Shown here: piece after piece, positions 7,560-16,677 of the stretch
Position numbering within the stretch: position 1 is the first letter of the stretch
Layout: each line of letters opens with the position of its first letter
Assembly (NCBI GenBank): GCA_050187875.1
Contig: JBFWXB010000011.1
Span: 1-64,000, forward strand
DNA from: JAFKKS01 sp050187875
GTDB lineage: Bacteria; Pseudomonadota; Alphaproteobacteria; Rhizobiales; Xanthobacteraceae
Length of the DNA stretch: 64,000 bases
Direction: 5' to 3'
Made by a program: the position numbers and the translations under genes
The notes under the pieces: generated by a model
Told to the model about the DNA's origin: nothing
Databases searched by the model: none
What the model saw: the letters and a program-made list of their open reading frames with translations, nothing else

Positions 7560-8468
7560 ATGAACGACAAGACTCTCGGATTTATCGGCGTCGGCCGCAT
7601 GGGCCGGCACATGGCGCGGCGTCTGCTCGAGGCGGGCCACAAGGTCGTCGCCTACGACAACAACGCACGCGCGCTGCAGGAGGTGACCTCGCATGGCGCG
7701 AATGCCGCCCACTCTCCTGCCGACGTCGCCTCGCAATCCGAGATCGTCCTGGTCAGCCTGCCGACACCCGACATCGTGAAGGCGGTCGCGCTCGGCGACA
7801 AAGGCGTCTCCTCCGGCAAGACGGCCAAGGTCTTCATCGACCTCTCAACGACCGGGCCGAAGGCGGCGATGGAGGTCGCGCAGGCCTTGAAGGCGAAGGG
7901 CATCACCGCGCTCGACGCGCCGGTGAGCGGCGGGCCCGGCGGCGCCGACAAGGGCACGCTCGCCATCATGGTGTCGGGCCCGAAAACGCTGGAGAAGCAG
8001 CTCCAGCCGATCTTGAGCGTGATCGGCAAGGTCTTCTGGGTCGGCGAAGAGCCCGGCATGGGGCAGACCATGAAGGTCTGCAACAATCTCATGTCGGCGA
8101 CCGCCGTCGCGATCACCTCGGAAGCGCTGGTGGTCGGCACCAAGGCGGGCCTCGACCCGGCGATCATGCTCGACGTCATCAACGCGGGCTCGGGCCGCAA
8201 CACGGCGAGCGCCGACAAGTTTCCGCGCTGCGTCCTGCCGCGCAAATTCGATTTCGGCTTTGCGAGCGAGCTTCTCTACAAGGACGTGCGGCTTTGCCTC
8301 GAAGAAGCCGAGCGCCTGGGCGTGCCGATGATCGTCGGCAACGCGGTGCGCCAGCTCCTCGCCGTCACCAAGGCGACGCAGGGCGACGCCTCCGACATCA
8401 CCGAGACGGTGAAGCCGCTCGAAGCCTGGGCCGGCGTCGAGGTGAAGCCTAAAGCAAGCCGGAGCTAA
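7560..8468 (+). CDS. 3-Hydroxyisobutyrate-dehydrogenase-family NAD(P) oxidoreductase
   Basis: A 302-residue beta-hydroxyacid dehydrogenase. The Rossmann motif GFIGVGRMGRHMA (residues 7-19), the substrate-binding block DAPVSGGPGGADKGTL (119-134) and the catalytic Lys172 in GMGQTMKVCNNLM are all present, so an active enzyme is expected. It should oxidise a 3-hydroxy acid such as 3-hydroxyisobutyrate, tartronate semialdehyde or a related compound to the oxo form. GAGGA precedes the ATG. It is the first of three closely packed genes (7560-10087) with a metallo-beta-lactamase-fold hydrolase and an SDR, four and sixteen bases apart, probably one transcript. The exact substrate is not determined. 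Confidence 0.88.
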   Translation: MNDKTLGFIGVGRMGRHMARRLLEAGHKVVAYDNNARALQEVTSHGANAAHSPADVASQSEIVLVSLPTPDIVKAVALGDKGVSSGKTAKVFIDLSTTGPKAAMEVAQALKAKGITALDAPVSGGPGGADKGTLAIMVSGPKTLEKQLQPILSVIGKVFWVGEEPGMGQTMKVCNNLMSATAVAITSEALVVGTKAGLDPAIMLDVINAGSGRNTASADKFPRCVLPRKFDFGFASELLYKDVRLCLEEAERLGVPMIVGNAVRQLLAVTKATQGDASDITETVKPLEAWAGVEVKPKASRS

Positions 8469-8472
8469 AGCC

Positions 8473-9273
8473 ATGGCGGACGACGACGTCTACGAGGTCT
8501 ACGCCGTCAAATACGCGCATCACGAGAGGCCGTCGTCGGAGAACTATATCGGCGGCGATGCGCATGAGACCTCCGAGCCGCTCGATTACTTCGTCTGGGC
8601 GATCAAGGGCGCGCACCGCAGTTACGTGCTCGACACCGGCTTCGATCCGGTGATCGCGAAGAAGCGCGGCCGCACGCTGCTCAAGCCGATCGGCGAAGGG
8701 TTGAAAGCGATCGGCGTCGACGCCGCGAGCGTCAAGGACGTGATCGTCAGCCACCTGCATTACGACCACACCGGCAACTACGATCTGTTCCCGCAGGCGC
8801 GCTATCACCTGCAGGATTGCGAGATGGCCTATGCGACCGGACGCTGCATGTGCCATGCGCATATGCGCCTGCCGTTCGAGGAGGACGACGTCGTTGCGAT
8901 GGTGCGCAAGGTTTTCGCCGGGCGCGTGCAATTCCACGACGGCGTCGACGCAATCGCGCCGGGCATCAGCGTGCATCGCATCGGCGGGCACTCGAAGGGG
9001 CTGCAGTCGGTGCGCGTGAAGACGAAACGCGGCTATGTCGTGCTCGCCGCTGACGCGGCGCATCTCTACAACCACTTCGAGCAGCGGCGCGTCTTCCCGA
9101 TCACCTACAATGTCGCGGAGGTGCTGGAAGGCTACGAGACGCTACTGCGCCTCGCGTCGTCTCCGCAGCATGTGGTCCCCGGCCACGACCCGAAGGTGAT
9201 GGCAAAATATCCCGTGGCCCGCGCCGGGCTCGAGGATTGGGTCGTGCGGCTCGACGTCGAGCCCCGCGCCTGA
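8473..9273 (+). CDS. Metallo-beta-lactamase-fold hydrolase, AHL-lactonase-like
   Basis: A 266-residue protein with the zinc motif H94-x-H96-x-D98-H99 in SHLHYDHTGN, a further His in RIGGHSKGLQSV and an Asp in VVLAADAAHLY. This is the ligand set and spacing of N-acyl-homoserine lactonase relatives such as AttM/AiiB. There is no signal peptide, so it acts in the cytoplasm. It follows the dehydrogenase by 4 bases and precedes an SDR, which suggests hydrolysis of a catabolic lactone or ester. True quorum quenching is possible but is not indicated by the neighbours. Confidence 0.85.
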   Translation: MADDDVYEVYAVKYAHHERPSSENYIGGDAHETSEPLDYFVWAIKGAHRSYVLDTGFDPVIAKKRGRTLLKPIGEGLKAIGVDAASVKDVIVSHLHYDHTGNYDLFPQARYHLQDCEMAYATGRCMCHAHMRLPFEEDDVVAMVRKVFAGRVQFHDGVDAIAPGISVHRIGGHSKGLQSVRVKTKRGYVVLAADAAHLYNHFEQRRVFPITYNVAEVLEGYETLLRLASSPQHVVPGHDPKVMAKYPVARAGLEDWVVRLDVEPRA

Positions 9274-9289
9274 GACCGGCCAAGGATCG

Positions 9290-10087
9290 ATGCCGATGAC
9301 GCTGCAAGGCAAGAGCGCACTCGTCACCGGTTCGACCGACGGCCTCGGCCTCGCCATTGCGCGCGGCCTTGCGGCGCAAGGCTGCAACATCGTCCTCAAC
9401 GGGCTTGCGGATGCCGCGCATGCCGAGGCGCGGCGGCGCGAGATCGAGGCGGATTTCGGCGTGCGTGCGCTTTTTCACGACGCCGATCTGCGCCGGCCGG
9501 CCGAGATCGAGGCGATGACGCGCGCGGCGGCCGACGCTTTCGGCGCCGTCGATATCCTCGTCAACAATGCGGTCGTGCGCCACTTCGCGCCGGTCGAGGC
9601 GTTTCCGACCGAGCGCTGGGACGAGGCGCTTGCCGTCAACCTGTCGGCGCCGTTCCACCTCATCCGGCTGCTGCTGCCGCAAATGCGTACGCGCGGCTAC
9701 GGCCGCATCGTGAACATCTCCTCGATCCACGGCCTGATCGCGGTCGCCGAGCGCGTCGATTATGTCAGCACAAAAGCCGGCCTGATCGGGATGACGCGCG
9801 CGGTCGCCGCCGAGACGGTGACGGAGAACATCACCTGCAACGCGCTCTGCCCGGCGACGGTGCCGACGCCGGCGATCGAGTCGCGCATCGTCGCGATGAT
9901 GGAGAGGGACGGCCTCTCGCACGAGGAGGCGACGAAGCGCTATCTCGCCAAGCGACAGCCGAGCCGGCGCTTCATCGCGCCGGAGACAATCGCGGGACAG
10001 ATCGTCTTTCTATGCAGCGAGGCGGGCGCCGGCATCACCGGCGCCGTGCTGCCGCTCGACGGCGGCTGGTCGGCACTGGCGCTGTGA
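9290..10087 (+). CDS. Short-chain dehydrogenase, 3-hydroxybutyrate-dehydrogenase-like
   Basis: A 265-residue classical SDR. The cofactor motif is TGSTDGLGLAIA (13-24), NNA is at 92-94, and the catalytic set is S145, Y158 and K162 (DYVSTKAG). The C-terminus ends with the QIVFLCSEAGAGITG and LPLDGGW blocks usual in the 3-hydroxybutyrate dehydrogenase branch. It would interconvert a hydroxy acid and a keto acid with NAD(H). A link to polyhydroxybutyrate use is conceivable because two phasins are encoded at 57 kb, but the local operon context fits catabolism better. The start has two nearby ATGs (9290 and 9296). Confidence 0.85.
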   Translation: MPMTLQGKSALVTGSTDGLGLAIARGLAAQGCNIVLNGLADAAHAEARRREIEADFGVRALFHDADLRRPAEIEAMTRAAADAFGAVDILVNNAVVRHFAPVEAFPTERWDEALAVNLSAPFHLIRLLLPQMRTRGYGRIVNISSIHGLIAVAERVDYVSTKAGLIGMTRAVAAETVTENITCNALCPATVPTPAIESRIVAMMERDGLSHEEATKRYLAKRQPSRRFIAPETIAGQIVFLCSEAGAGITGAVLPLDGGWSALAL

Positions 10088-10094
10088 AGTCCGC

Positions 10095-10847
10095 TTAGGC
10101 CGCCGCCTCGCGCCGCATCGGCTGCGCGGTCCGTTCGAACAGCATGCGCCGCTCGAAGGCGCTGGATTCGAAGAACGGATAGCGCCGATGCACGGCAATC
10201 CGCTGGTTGCGGTAGTCGAGCATCATCAGCCCGACATGCATTTTGAGGTTGGGATAGAGCTTCGGCGGGCACACCGTCTGATGTCCCCAGAGCCGGCGAT
10301 AGAACGCCTCATGCGTGGTGCGCACGGCCGCGAGCATGTAGTCGGCGCCGAAATAGCCGAGCGCGAGCCATGGCAGCCGCAGCGTCACGTAGCGCAGCTC
10401 CAAATGCTGCTTCGACGCGTCGCGATCGGTGATGAAGCGGCTGGGGTCGACGAGGATCTTGCCGGCGGCGAGATACGGATCGAGCGTCTCCGCAAACACG
10501 TCATGCGCCGGCACGTAGGTATTCCCCGGCAGCGTGACAGTCATGCGGATGGCGCTGACCAGGCGATCGTCGACATACACGCCGAACAGCCAGGTGTTGT
10601 CGCGGTCATCGACTGGGTCGGTGAAGCGGCGCGTCGGGTTCGGCTTGATATAGCCGTCGCGCACGTAGGCGTCGTAGCGCAGGCGGAAGATCGCCTCGCG
10701 CTGCTCCGGCGTGTCGGCGCGCCGGTAGTCCACCCTCTGCATGAAATGCTGGACACGGTCGGACAGCGAAGGCGTTACGGCGGCAGGTCCCGGAAGATTC
10801 TGCGCCTGATGGTCTTGCGTCTGGTGGCTAGTGGCCGGCACGGCCAT
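10095..10847 (-). CDS. FeeM-like N-acyl amino acid synthase (GNAT/autoinducer-synthase fold)
   Basis: A 250-residue protein of the FeeM/acyl-homoserine-lactone-synthase-like GNAT group. Family features are the block EAIFRLRYDAYVRDGYI (about 49-65) near the start of the domain, the acyl-carrier interaction strand DDRLVSAIRMTV, and a conserved DPSRFI motif. Family members join a fatty acyl group from acyl carrier protein or CoA to an amino acid or amine. GAGGAGA precedes the ATG. A full CtrA box lies about 46-60 bases upstream of the start (10893-10907). It runs convergently with the SDR operon, 8 bases apart. The acceptor substrate is unknown, and no polysaccharide or lipid genes adjoin it. 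Confidence 0.75.
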   Translation of the reverse strand: MAVPATSHQTQDHQAQNLPGPAAVTPSLSDRVQHFMQRVDYRRADTPEQREAIFRLRYDAYVRDGYIKPNPTRRFTDPVDDRDNTWLFGVYVDDRLVSAIRMTVTLPGNTYVPAHDVFAETLDPYLAAGKILVDPSRFITDRDASKQHLELRYVTLRLPWLALGYFGADYMLAAVRTTHEAFYRRLWGHQTVCPPKLYPNLKMHVGLMMLDYRNQRIAVHRRYPFFESSAFERRMLFERTAQPMRREAAA

Positions 10848-10892
10848 CGCGGTCTCCTCGCACGGGCGGCGGACGGCCCGTTGAGAAGAAGG

Positions 10893-10907
10893 TTAACGTT
10901 TCGTTAA
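10893..10907 (-). promoter_or_regulatory. CtrA binding box (TTAA-N7-TTAA)
   Basis: TTAACGTTTCGTTAA matches the full CtrA consensus exactly and lies inside a 7-base-arm palindrome (GTTAACG-TTT-CGTTAAC with one base trimmed). Its centre is about 53 bases upstream of the FeeM-like start codon on the minus strand, the usual place for CtrA at a promoter. Confidence 0.6.
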
Positions 10908-11019
10908 CGGTTGTAAAGCGCGGCGGCTACAATGCGCGCCGCGGCGCGCCGACGCGCGCGAGAGAGCGGAGAGATGGGAAAGGATTACTGGCGGCTGGCC
11001 GGCGCGGGCTCGCGCGGCC

Positions 11020-13362
11020 TTACGCGACCTTTTGGGCGTGGATCGGCCGCAGCAGTTCACGCATGCCGCGCGGGTCGAGCAGCGCGGCGATTTCGACGGC
11101 GGGCACAGGCGCGCTGAAGAGGAAGCCCTGCGCCTCGTCGATATTGCCGTCGGCGGAAATGAAGGCGAGCTGGCGCGCGGTTTCGACGCCTTCCATGGTG
11201 ACGGACAGGCCGAGCTCGGCGCTCAGCCGCGCGATATTGCTCAAGAGCGTGAGCGAGCGCGGGCTCATGTCCTCAAGGAAGGAGCGATCGATCTTCACCT
11301 TCTGCAGGGGGAAGTTGTTGAGGTAGCTCAGGCTGGAATAGCCGGTGCCGAAGTCGTCGAGCGAGATGCCGACGCCGATCTCGCGTAGCGCCTTCAAGGC
11401 GGCGCGGGTCGCTTCCGTGTTCTGCAGCAGAACCGATTCGGTGATTTCGACCTGGAGGCGATGCGCCGGAAGGCCGGCCTCCTGCAGGGCGTTCGCCACG
11501 CGCGCGGGGACATTGCTGCGGGCGAACTGGACCGGCGAGAAATTCACAGCGACGCGCACGTTATCCGGCCATGAGGCGCAGGCGGCGCAGGCCTTGCGCA
11601 GGGCCCAATCGCCGATGTCGACGATGAGCCCCATCTCCTCCGCCAGCGGAATGAAGTCAGCCGGCGAGATGATGCCACGTTCCGGGTGGATCCATCGCAG
11701 CAACGCCTCGCATGTCACGATGCGCGCGGAGCGGAGATTGACGATCGGCTGGAAGTAGAGATCGAACGCTTCGCTCGCGACGGCATCGCGCAGATCGAGC
11801 TCGAACCGGCGCTTGGCGCGCGCCTTGAGGTCCATGTCCGGCTCGAAAAAGCGCCACGCCTTGCGCCCCTCGGCCTTGGCGCGATAGAGCGCCATGTCGG
11901 CGTTCTTCATCAGGACATTGGCGTCGCGGCCGTGATGCGGCGAAAGGGCGATGCCGACGCTCGCGCCGATGACGACCTCGTGCCGATCGATCATATACGG
12001 CCGCCCGAGCGCCTCGACGACGGCTTGCGCGAGCGTTGCCGCCTCGTCGCGACCGGTCAGGCCACATTGCAGGATCACGAACTCGTCGCCGCCGAAGCGC
12101 GCGATCAGATCGGACTTTCCGACCAGGCGGCGAAGCCGATCGGCGACGGCGCAGAGAAGCGTGTCGCCGGCCGAATGCCCGAGCGTATCGTTGACTTCCT
12201 TGAACTCGTCGAGATCAAGAAACAGCAGCGCGCATGCGCCCGTCGGCTTCAGGCCGCTCACCGCCGCGGTGAGCTGATCATGGAACGAGGTCCGGTTCGG
12301 CAGGCCGGTGAGTGCGTCGTAGCGCGCGAGGCGGTTGATTTCGGCTTCGGTCTCGCGCTGCTCGGTGATGTCCTCGACGAGGACGACGGAGCCGCCGTTC
12401 TCCATCGGGTCGAAGGAGACCGACAGCACTCGGTCGTTCGGCGCGTGGATCAGGAGCTTACCGGCACTGCGCCGCGACAGGTGATACTCGAACTGCCGGC
12501 TCAAGGACTCGGCCTCGACCGGCGCAATCGTGCCGGCCGCCACGGCGCCCGTGAGCAGGCGCTGGACGGAGGGGCCCCGCGAGCCGCTGACGGTCTCGAT
12601 CTGGAAGAGCACCGCCGCGCGCTTGTTGAACACGACGAGCCGCCGCTCGGCGTCGAACATGCACAGCGCGTGCGGCATGTTGTTGAGGGCGGTGTCGAAC
12701 TGATCCGCGAGCAGCTTGACGTCGGTCGTGGCGATGACGGCGTCGAGGAAGGTGCGCCGCAGGCGGTCCGCGATCCGCTTCTGGCTCATGAAGAACGGCA
12801 CGAGCACGCAGGCGAAAACGAAGTAGTAGCCCTCGCGCATCGACAGGAGCCCCGCGGTCATCGGCGCGCCGAGGCCGATGAGCTGCGCGTTCACCAGAAG
12901 CGCGCTGCCGTAGTTGCGTCCCGAGATGCCGATCATGTTGGCGAGCGTCATCGAGAAGCTGAGGAGCTGGACCAGCGGGTCGGAGGTGATGACGAAGGTG
13001 AGGAAGCACCACATCCCCATGACGAGGACGTAGAGGGTCGAGCCGATGACGTAACGCAGCTCCCAATAGCGTGCGGCCTCGATGGCGGTGACTTCGGCCT
13101 GGCGCTTCCGGAAAACCGTCATGTCGACGGCGCGGGCGCAGGCGATCACCGCCATCGCAATGGCGCAGGCCCACAGCAATGGCTCGCCGCTCTTCCATGC
13201 CGTGACGAAGGCAGCGAGAACCGTGCCGAAGGCGCCCGTGAGAAGCGTCCGGGGATCGCTGAAAAGCGACGCCACGAGCGAGACGTAAACGTCTGCCTGG
13301 AGGTTGGACGTGGGCGCTGCTGGCCGACGAGCAATCATCGCTTTCTGAACGCACGCATGCAC
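11020..13362 (-). CDS. Membrane-bound PAS-GGDEF-EAL cyclic-di-GMP protein
   Basis: A 780-residue protein. Roughly six membrane helices span residues 30-195, a PAS-like sensor spans about 220-335, a GGDEF domain about 345-510 and an EAL domain about 525-775. The cyclase motif GGDEF is intact (424-428) and the phosphodiesterase motif EAL is intact (552-554), so either activity is possible. The usual inhibitory RxxD site five residues before GGDEF reads GKSD, so product inhibition of the cyclase is probably absent. The frame opens with GTG at 13362; an ATG eight codons later (13338) is an alternative, and neither has a strong ribosome site. It is monocistronic, with about 170 bases on either side. 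Confidence 0.9.
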   Translation of the reverse strand: MHACVQKAMIARRPAAPTSNLQADVYVSLVASLFSDPRTLLTGAFGTVLAAFVTAWKSGEPLLWACAIAMAVIACARAVDMTVFRKRQAEVTAIEAARYWELRYVIGSTLYVLVMGMWCFLTFVITSDPLVQLLSFSMTLANMIGISGRNYGSALLVNAQLIGLGAPMTAGLLSMREGYYFVFACVLVPFFMSQKRIADRLRRTFLDAVIATTDVKLLADQFDTALNNMPHALCMFDAERRLVVFNKRAAVLFQIETVSGSRGPSVQRLLTGAVAAGTIAPVEAESLSRQFEYHLSRRSAGKLLIHAPNDRVLSVSFDPMENGGSVVLVEDITEQRETEAEINRLARYDALTGLPNRTSFHDQLTAAVSGLKPTGACALLFLDLDEFKEVNDTLGHSAGDTLLCAVADRLRRLVGKSDLIARFGGDEFVILQCGLTGRDEAATLAQAVVEALGRPYMIDRHEVVIGASVGIALSPHHGRDANVLMKNADMALYRAKAEGRKAWRFFEPDMDLKARAKRRFELDLRDAVASEAFDLYFQPIVNLRSARIVTCEALLRWIHPERGIISPADFIPLAEEMGLIVDIGDWALRKACAACASWPDNVRVAVNFSPVQFARSNVPARVANALQEAGLPAHRLQVEITESVLLQNTEATRAALKALREIGVGISLDDFGTGYSSLSYLNNFPLQKVKIDRSFLEDMSPRSLTLLSNIARLSAELGLSVTMEGVETARQLAFISADGNIDEAQGFLFSAPVPAVEIAALLDPRGMRELLRPIHAQKVA

Positions 13363-13549
13363 GGTTGCCGAAGTCTTATGGGCCGCCGATGAAGATTTCG
13401 TTCAGCACAGACCCAGAAAACACCGGTTCTGCGCTATTCTTTGAGACGTAATTGCAACCGAGGCGTGCAAAAAAGTGGCGCCTGTAAGCTTCTGTCCCAG
13501 CAGCAAAAGGCTCCTGGCTGCGGCCAGGGAGCGGGAAGGTGAGAAAAGC

Positions 13550-14389
13550 ATGCGGCAATCGACCTTCGGGCCCACCCAACGCGCCGTATCCGTGATCGGC
13601 CAGGGCACCTGGTATATCGATCAGGGCGACCGGGATACGGCGGTTGCGGCACTGCGCCGCGGCCTCGATTGCGGCATGACCCATATCGATACGGCCGAAA
13701 TGTACGGGGACGCCGAGCTCGTGGTCGCGCAGGCCGTCGCCGGACGCCGCGACGAGGTGTTCCTCGTCTCCAAGGTGCTGCCGTCGAACGCGTCGCACGC
13801 GAAAACCAAGGCCGCTTGCGAGCGCTCGCTCAAGCGTCTCAAGACCGACCGGCTCGACTGCTACCTGCTGCACTGGCGCGGCAGCACCCCGCTCGCGGAA
13901 ACCTTCGCCGCTTTCGAAGAGCTCGTGCAGGAGGGAAAAATTCTCTCCTTCGGCGTGAGCAATTTCGACGCCGACGATCTCGACGAGGCGCTCGCCGTCG
14001 CCGGGAAAGGCCGCATCGCCTGCAATCAGGTCCTCTACCATCTGCAGGAACGCGCCATCGAGCATGCGGTGATCCCGTGGTGCGCGAAGCACGATGTCGC
14101 GGTCGTCGCCTATAGCCCCTTCGGCCACGACAGCTTCCCCTCCCCGCGAAGCGCCGGCGGCAAGGTGCTCGACGAGATCGCGAAGGCGCACGGCGCGACG
14201 CCGCGCCAGGTCGCGCTCGCGGCCTTGACGCGAAATCCCGAGGTCTTCGCCATTCCCAAGGCGGGAAGCGCACAGCATGCCGAGGAGAACGCGGCGGCCG
14301 GCGCCCTCGCGCTGACGAAACCGGAGCTTGCCCGCATCGACGACGCGTTCCCGCGCGGCCCGCGCCCGCGCAGCCTGCCGATGCTTTGA
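13550..14389 (+). CDS. Aldo/keto reductase
   Basis: A 279-residue NADPH-dependent reductase of the aldo/keto reductase superfamily. The catalytic tetrad D47, Y52, K75 and H108 is visible in THIDTAEMYG, FLVSKVLP and CYLLHWRG. The cofactor-binding end is present as IPKAGSAQHAEENAAA. The ATG at 13550 follows GGAAGGTGAG; the open frame upstream lacks a ribosome site. It ends near a palindromic repeat and is followed by the flavin-dependent 2-hydroxy-acid dehydrogenase. Its substrate is an aldehyde or ketone that cannot be named from sequence. Confidence 0.9.
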   Translation: MRQSTFGPTQRAVSVIGQGTWYIDQGDRDTAVAALRRGLDCGMTHIDTAEMYGDAELVVAQAVAGRRDEVFLVSKVLPSNASHAKTKAACERSLKRLKTDRLDCYLLHWRGSTPLAETFAAFEELVQEGKILSFGVSNFDADDLDEALAVAGKGRIACNQVLYHLQERAIEHAVIPWCAKHDVAVVAYSPFGHDSFPSPRSAGGKVLDEIAKAHGATPRQVALAALTRNPEVFAIPKAGSAQHAEENAAAGALALTKPELARIDDAFPRGPRPRSLPML

Positions 14390-14402
14390 GTCTTTGTTTT
14401 GC

Positions 14403-14446
14403 GCAATTCCGGACGGAAAACCGGTTTCCACTTTTCCTGGAATTGC
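14403..14446. repeat. Palindromic extragenic repeat (AAGTGG-AACCGGTTTT type)
   Basis: Arms GCAATTCC (14403-14410) and GGAATTGC (14439-14446) enclose a core containing AAAACCGGTTTCCACTTTT, the reverse complement of the core at 3588-3631. It lies between the aldo/keto reductase and the flavoenzyme gene. Confidence 0.7.
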
Positions 14447-14530
14447 ACGACGCGATGGCGCGGCGGCGAACGGCGTGGCATTTTTGCGGAGGCTGAGAAA
14501 CGACAAGAGCGGCCGGCAGGAGGAAAAGAC

Positions 14531-15751
14531 GTGAATATCGACCGGGCGATCAACATCGACGACCTGCGGCGCATGGCCAAACGGCGCATGCCCAAGATCG
14601 CGTTCGATTTCATCGAGGGCGGCGTCGAGGATGAGGAGGGCCTTGCCTACAACGAGGCGGCGTTCCGGCGCTACCGCATGGTGCCGCGCTTCCTGGTGGA
14701 TGTGTCGCGGCGCGATCAGTCGGTAACACTCTTCGGCCGGACCTATGCGAGCCCGTTCGGCATCTGCCCGACGGGGCTCAATGGCCTCTTCCGGCGCAAT
14801 TCCGACCTCATGCTGGCGGAAGCTTCGACGATCGCAAATATCCCCTACATCATGTCGAGCACAGCGAATTCATCGCTCGAAGCGGCGGCGAAGCTCGCGC
14901 CGCATATGTGGTTCCAGGCCTACGGCGCCAATGATCGCGCCGTCACCAAGGATATGTTGCGCCGCGCCGCCGACGCCGGCATCGACACGCTGGTCGTCAC
15001 CGTCGACGTGCCGCTGCTGCATAAGCGCGAGCGCAATATGCGCAACGGCTTCGTGCGGCCGCTGAAGATGACGCCCGCGATCATGCTGGAGTCGCTCCTG
15101 CATCCGGGATGGATCGTCGAATTTCTCCGCCATGGCGGAATCCCACGCTTCGACAACTGGACGCCGTACTCGCCGCCCGGCGCCAGCACGGAGACGATCA
15201 ACGACCATTACGGCACACAGACGCCGTCGGCGAACCAGACGTGGCGCGACTTCGAGGAGTATCGCCGGCTCTGGCGCGGCAACCTCGTGATCAAGGGCGT
15301 ATTGCACCCCGATGACGCGGTGCGCGCAGCGGCAATCGGCGCCGACGGCATCATCGTCTCGAACCACGGCGCGCGACAGCTCGACCGCGCGGTTTCGCCG
15401 TTCGACGTGCTGGCGATGATCCGCGCGGCGGTCGGCGACAAGGTGACGCTCCTGATGGACAGTGGCGTGCGTCGCGGCGCCGATATCGTCATGGCGCGCT
15501 GCCTCGGCGTGCATGTCGCCTTCACCGGCCGCGCGACGCTCTACGGCGTCTCGGCTGGCGGCGTCGCCGGCGCCCTGAAGGCGATCGACATCTTGCGCAC
15601 GCAGATCGATCTCACGCTCGCCATGCTCGGCTGCACCTCCATGGACGAGCTCGGACCGCATATCCTGTTCGATCCCCAGACGCGGCAGTTCCTCGCCGAA
15701 CCGAAACCGGCGACGGCCGGCGTGCGGGAATTTCCCAAGATCACCGCGTAA
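14531..15751 (+). CDS. FMN-dependent alpha-hydroxy-acid dehydrogenase, mandelate-dehydrogenase-like
   Basis: A 406-residue TIM-barrel flavoenzyme of the lactate/glycolate/mandelate family. The FMN and substrate residues include H279 and R282 in SNHGARQLD, with the DSGVRRGADI phosphate-binding stretch and GRATLYG after it. The N-terminal MPKIAFDFIEGG and the TGLNGLF segment are closest, from memory, to MdlB-type (S)-mandelate dehydrogenase, which passes electrons to the membrane quinone pool. The second Gly of the usual SNHGGRQ is Ala here. The start is GTG at 14531 with CAGGAGG just upstream; the longer frame begins inside the repeat. It would oxidise a 2-hydroxy acid to a 2-oxo acid. Confidence 0.9.
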   Translation: MNIDRAINIDDLRRMAKRRMPKIAFDFIEGGVEDEEGLAYNEAAFRRYRMVPRFLVDVSRRDQSVTLFGRTYASPFGICPTGLNGLFRRNSDLMLAEASTIANIPYIMSSTANSSLEAAAKLAPHMWFQAYGANDRAVTKDMLRRAADAGIDTLVVTVDVPLLHKRERNMRNGFVRPLKMTPAIMLESLLHPGWIVEFLRHGGIPRFDNWTPYSPPGASTETINDHYGTQTPSANQTWRDFEEYRRLWRGNLVIKGVLHPDDAVRAAAIGADGIIVSNHGARQLDRAVSPFDVLAMIRAAVGDKVTLLMDSGVRRGADIVMARCLGVHVAFTGRATLYGVSAGGVAGALKAIDILRTQIDLTLAMLGCTSMDELGPHILFDPQTRQFLAEPKPATAGVREFPKITA

Positions 15752-15877
15752 GCGAACGAAACGTCACCGACACGCCCTCTCTTGCATGCCGCATATGCCG
15801 GCGTGCGATTGACGAACGCGCGCGATCCCTCCACACGTCGGCCTCGCATGAGAGTTGACGCGGAGGGAGGACGGCCA

Positions 15878-16663
15878 TTGGCGCTCGATATTGATCTGAC
15901 GGACATGCGCGTCCTCGTGACCGGCGGCGGCTCGGGGATCGGACGCTGCATCGCCGAGACGATGGCGGCTTGCGGCGCACGCGTTGCGATCTGCGACGCG
16001 GCGCCCGCCGCGCTCGAGGACATGAAGGCTGCGAACCCGCAGATAGCGCGCTATGCCTGCGACGTCAGCGACGAAGCGCAGGTCAACGCCCTATTCGATG
16101 CCGTCGCCAAGGATTTCGGCGGGCTCGATGTGATGGTCAACAATGCCGGAATCACCGGCCCGTTCGGCGCGATCGAGACGCTCGCAACGGCTGATTGGGT
16201 CAAGACCTTCGCTGTGAACGTGCACGGCATGTTCTTCTGCACGCGCCGCGCCGTGCCGCTGCTCAAGGCCGCCGGCAAAGGGCTGATCATCAATCTCTCG
16301 TCGATCACCGGCCGCCTCGGCTATGCGCTGCGCACGCCTTATTCCGCCTCGAAATGGGCGGTGATCGGATTGACCGAAAGCCTCGCGATCGAGCTTGGTC
16401 CGAGCAAAATCCGCGTCAATGCGCTCCTTCCCGGCTTCGTCGCCGGACCGCGGCACGAACGCAACGCGCATGCGCGCGCGGCGCTGCTCGGCATCACTTA
16501 CGAGGAGCAGAAGCGGCGCATCATGTCGAAGATCTCGATGCGCGAGCTCACGCAGCCGCAGGACGTCGCCAACATGGCGCTGTTCCTCGCATCCCCGCTC
16601 GGCGCGCATATCTCGGGACAATCGATCAGCGTCTGCGGCAATGTCGAGACGCTGGGGGGATGA
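15878..16663 (+). CDS. Short-chain dehydrogenase/reductase
   Basis: A 261-residue classical SDR. TGGGSGIG is the cofactor motif, NNAG follows, and the NLSSITGRLG...PYSASKW stretch gives the catalytic Ser, Tyr and Lys. The C-terminus carries the standard ISGQSISVCGN-type loop. A TTG at 15878 is chosen as the start because GGAGGGAGG lies 8 bases before it; ATG at 15848 or 15782 would add residues with no family counterpart. It follows the hydroxy-acid dehydrogenase in the same direction. A possible role is the paired oxidation of a second hydroxyl group, but this is inference. Confidence 0.85.
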   Translation: MALDIDLTDMRVLVTGGGSGIGRCIAETMAACGARVAICDAAPAALEDMKAANPQIARYACDVSDEAQVNALFDAVAKDFGGLDVMVNNAGITGPFGAIETLATADWVKTFAVNVHGMFFCTRRAVPLLKAAGKGLIINLSSITGRLGYALRTPYSASKWAVIGLTESLAIELGPSKIRVNALLPGFVAGPRHERNAHARAALLGITYEEQKRRIMSKISMRELTQPQDVANMALFLASPLGAHISGQSISVCGNVETLGG

Positions 16664-16677
16664 ATTTCATCACCTGT

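Noticed and set aside
8473..10847. A complete quorum-sensing or quorum-quenching locus
   Set aside because: The lactonase-like and FeeM-like genes converge from separate transcripts, and no LuxR-type regulator is present. The lactonase-like gene fits the catabolic operon better.
11686..13392. A 568-codon open frame on the plus strand
   Set aside because: It lies wholly opposite the GGDEF-EAL gene and has shadow-type composition; no ribosome site.
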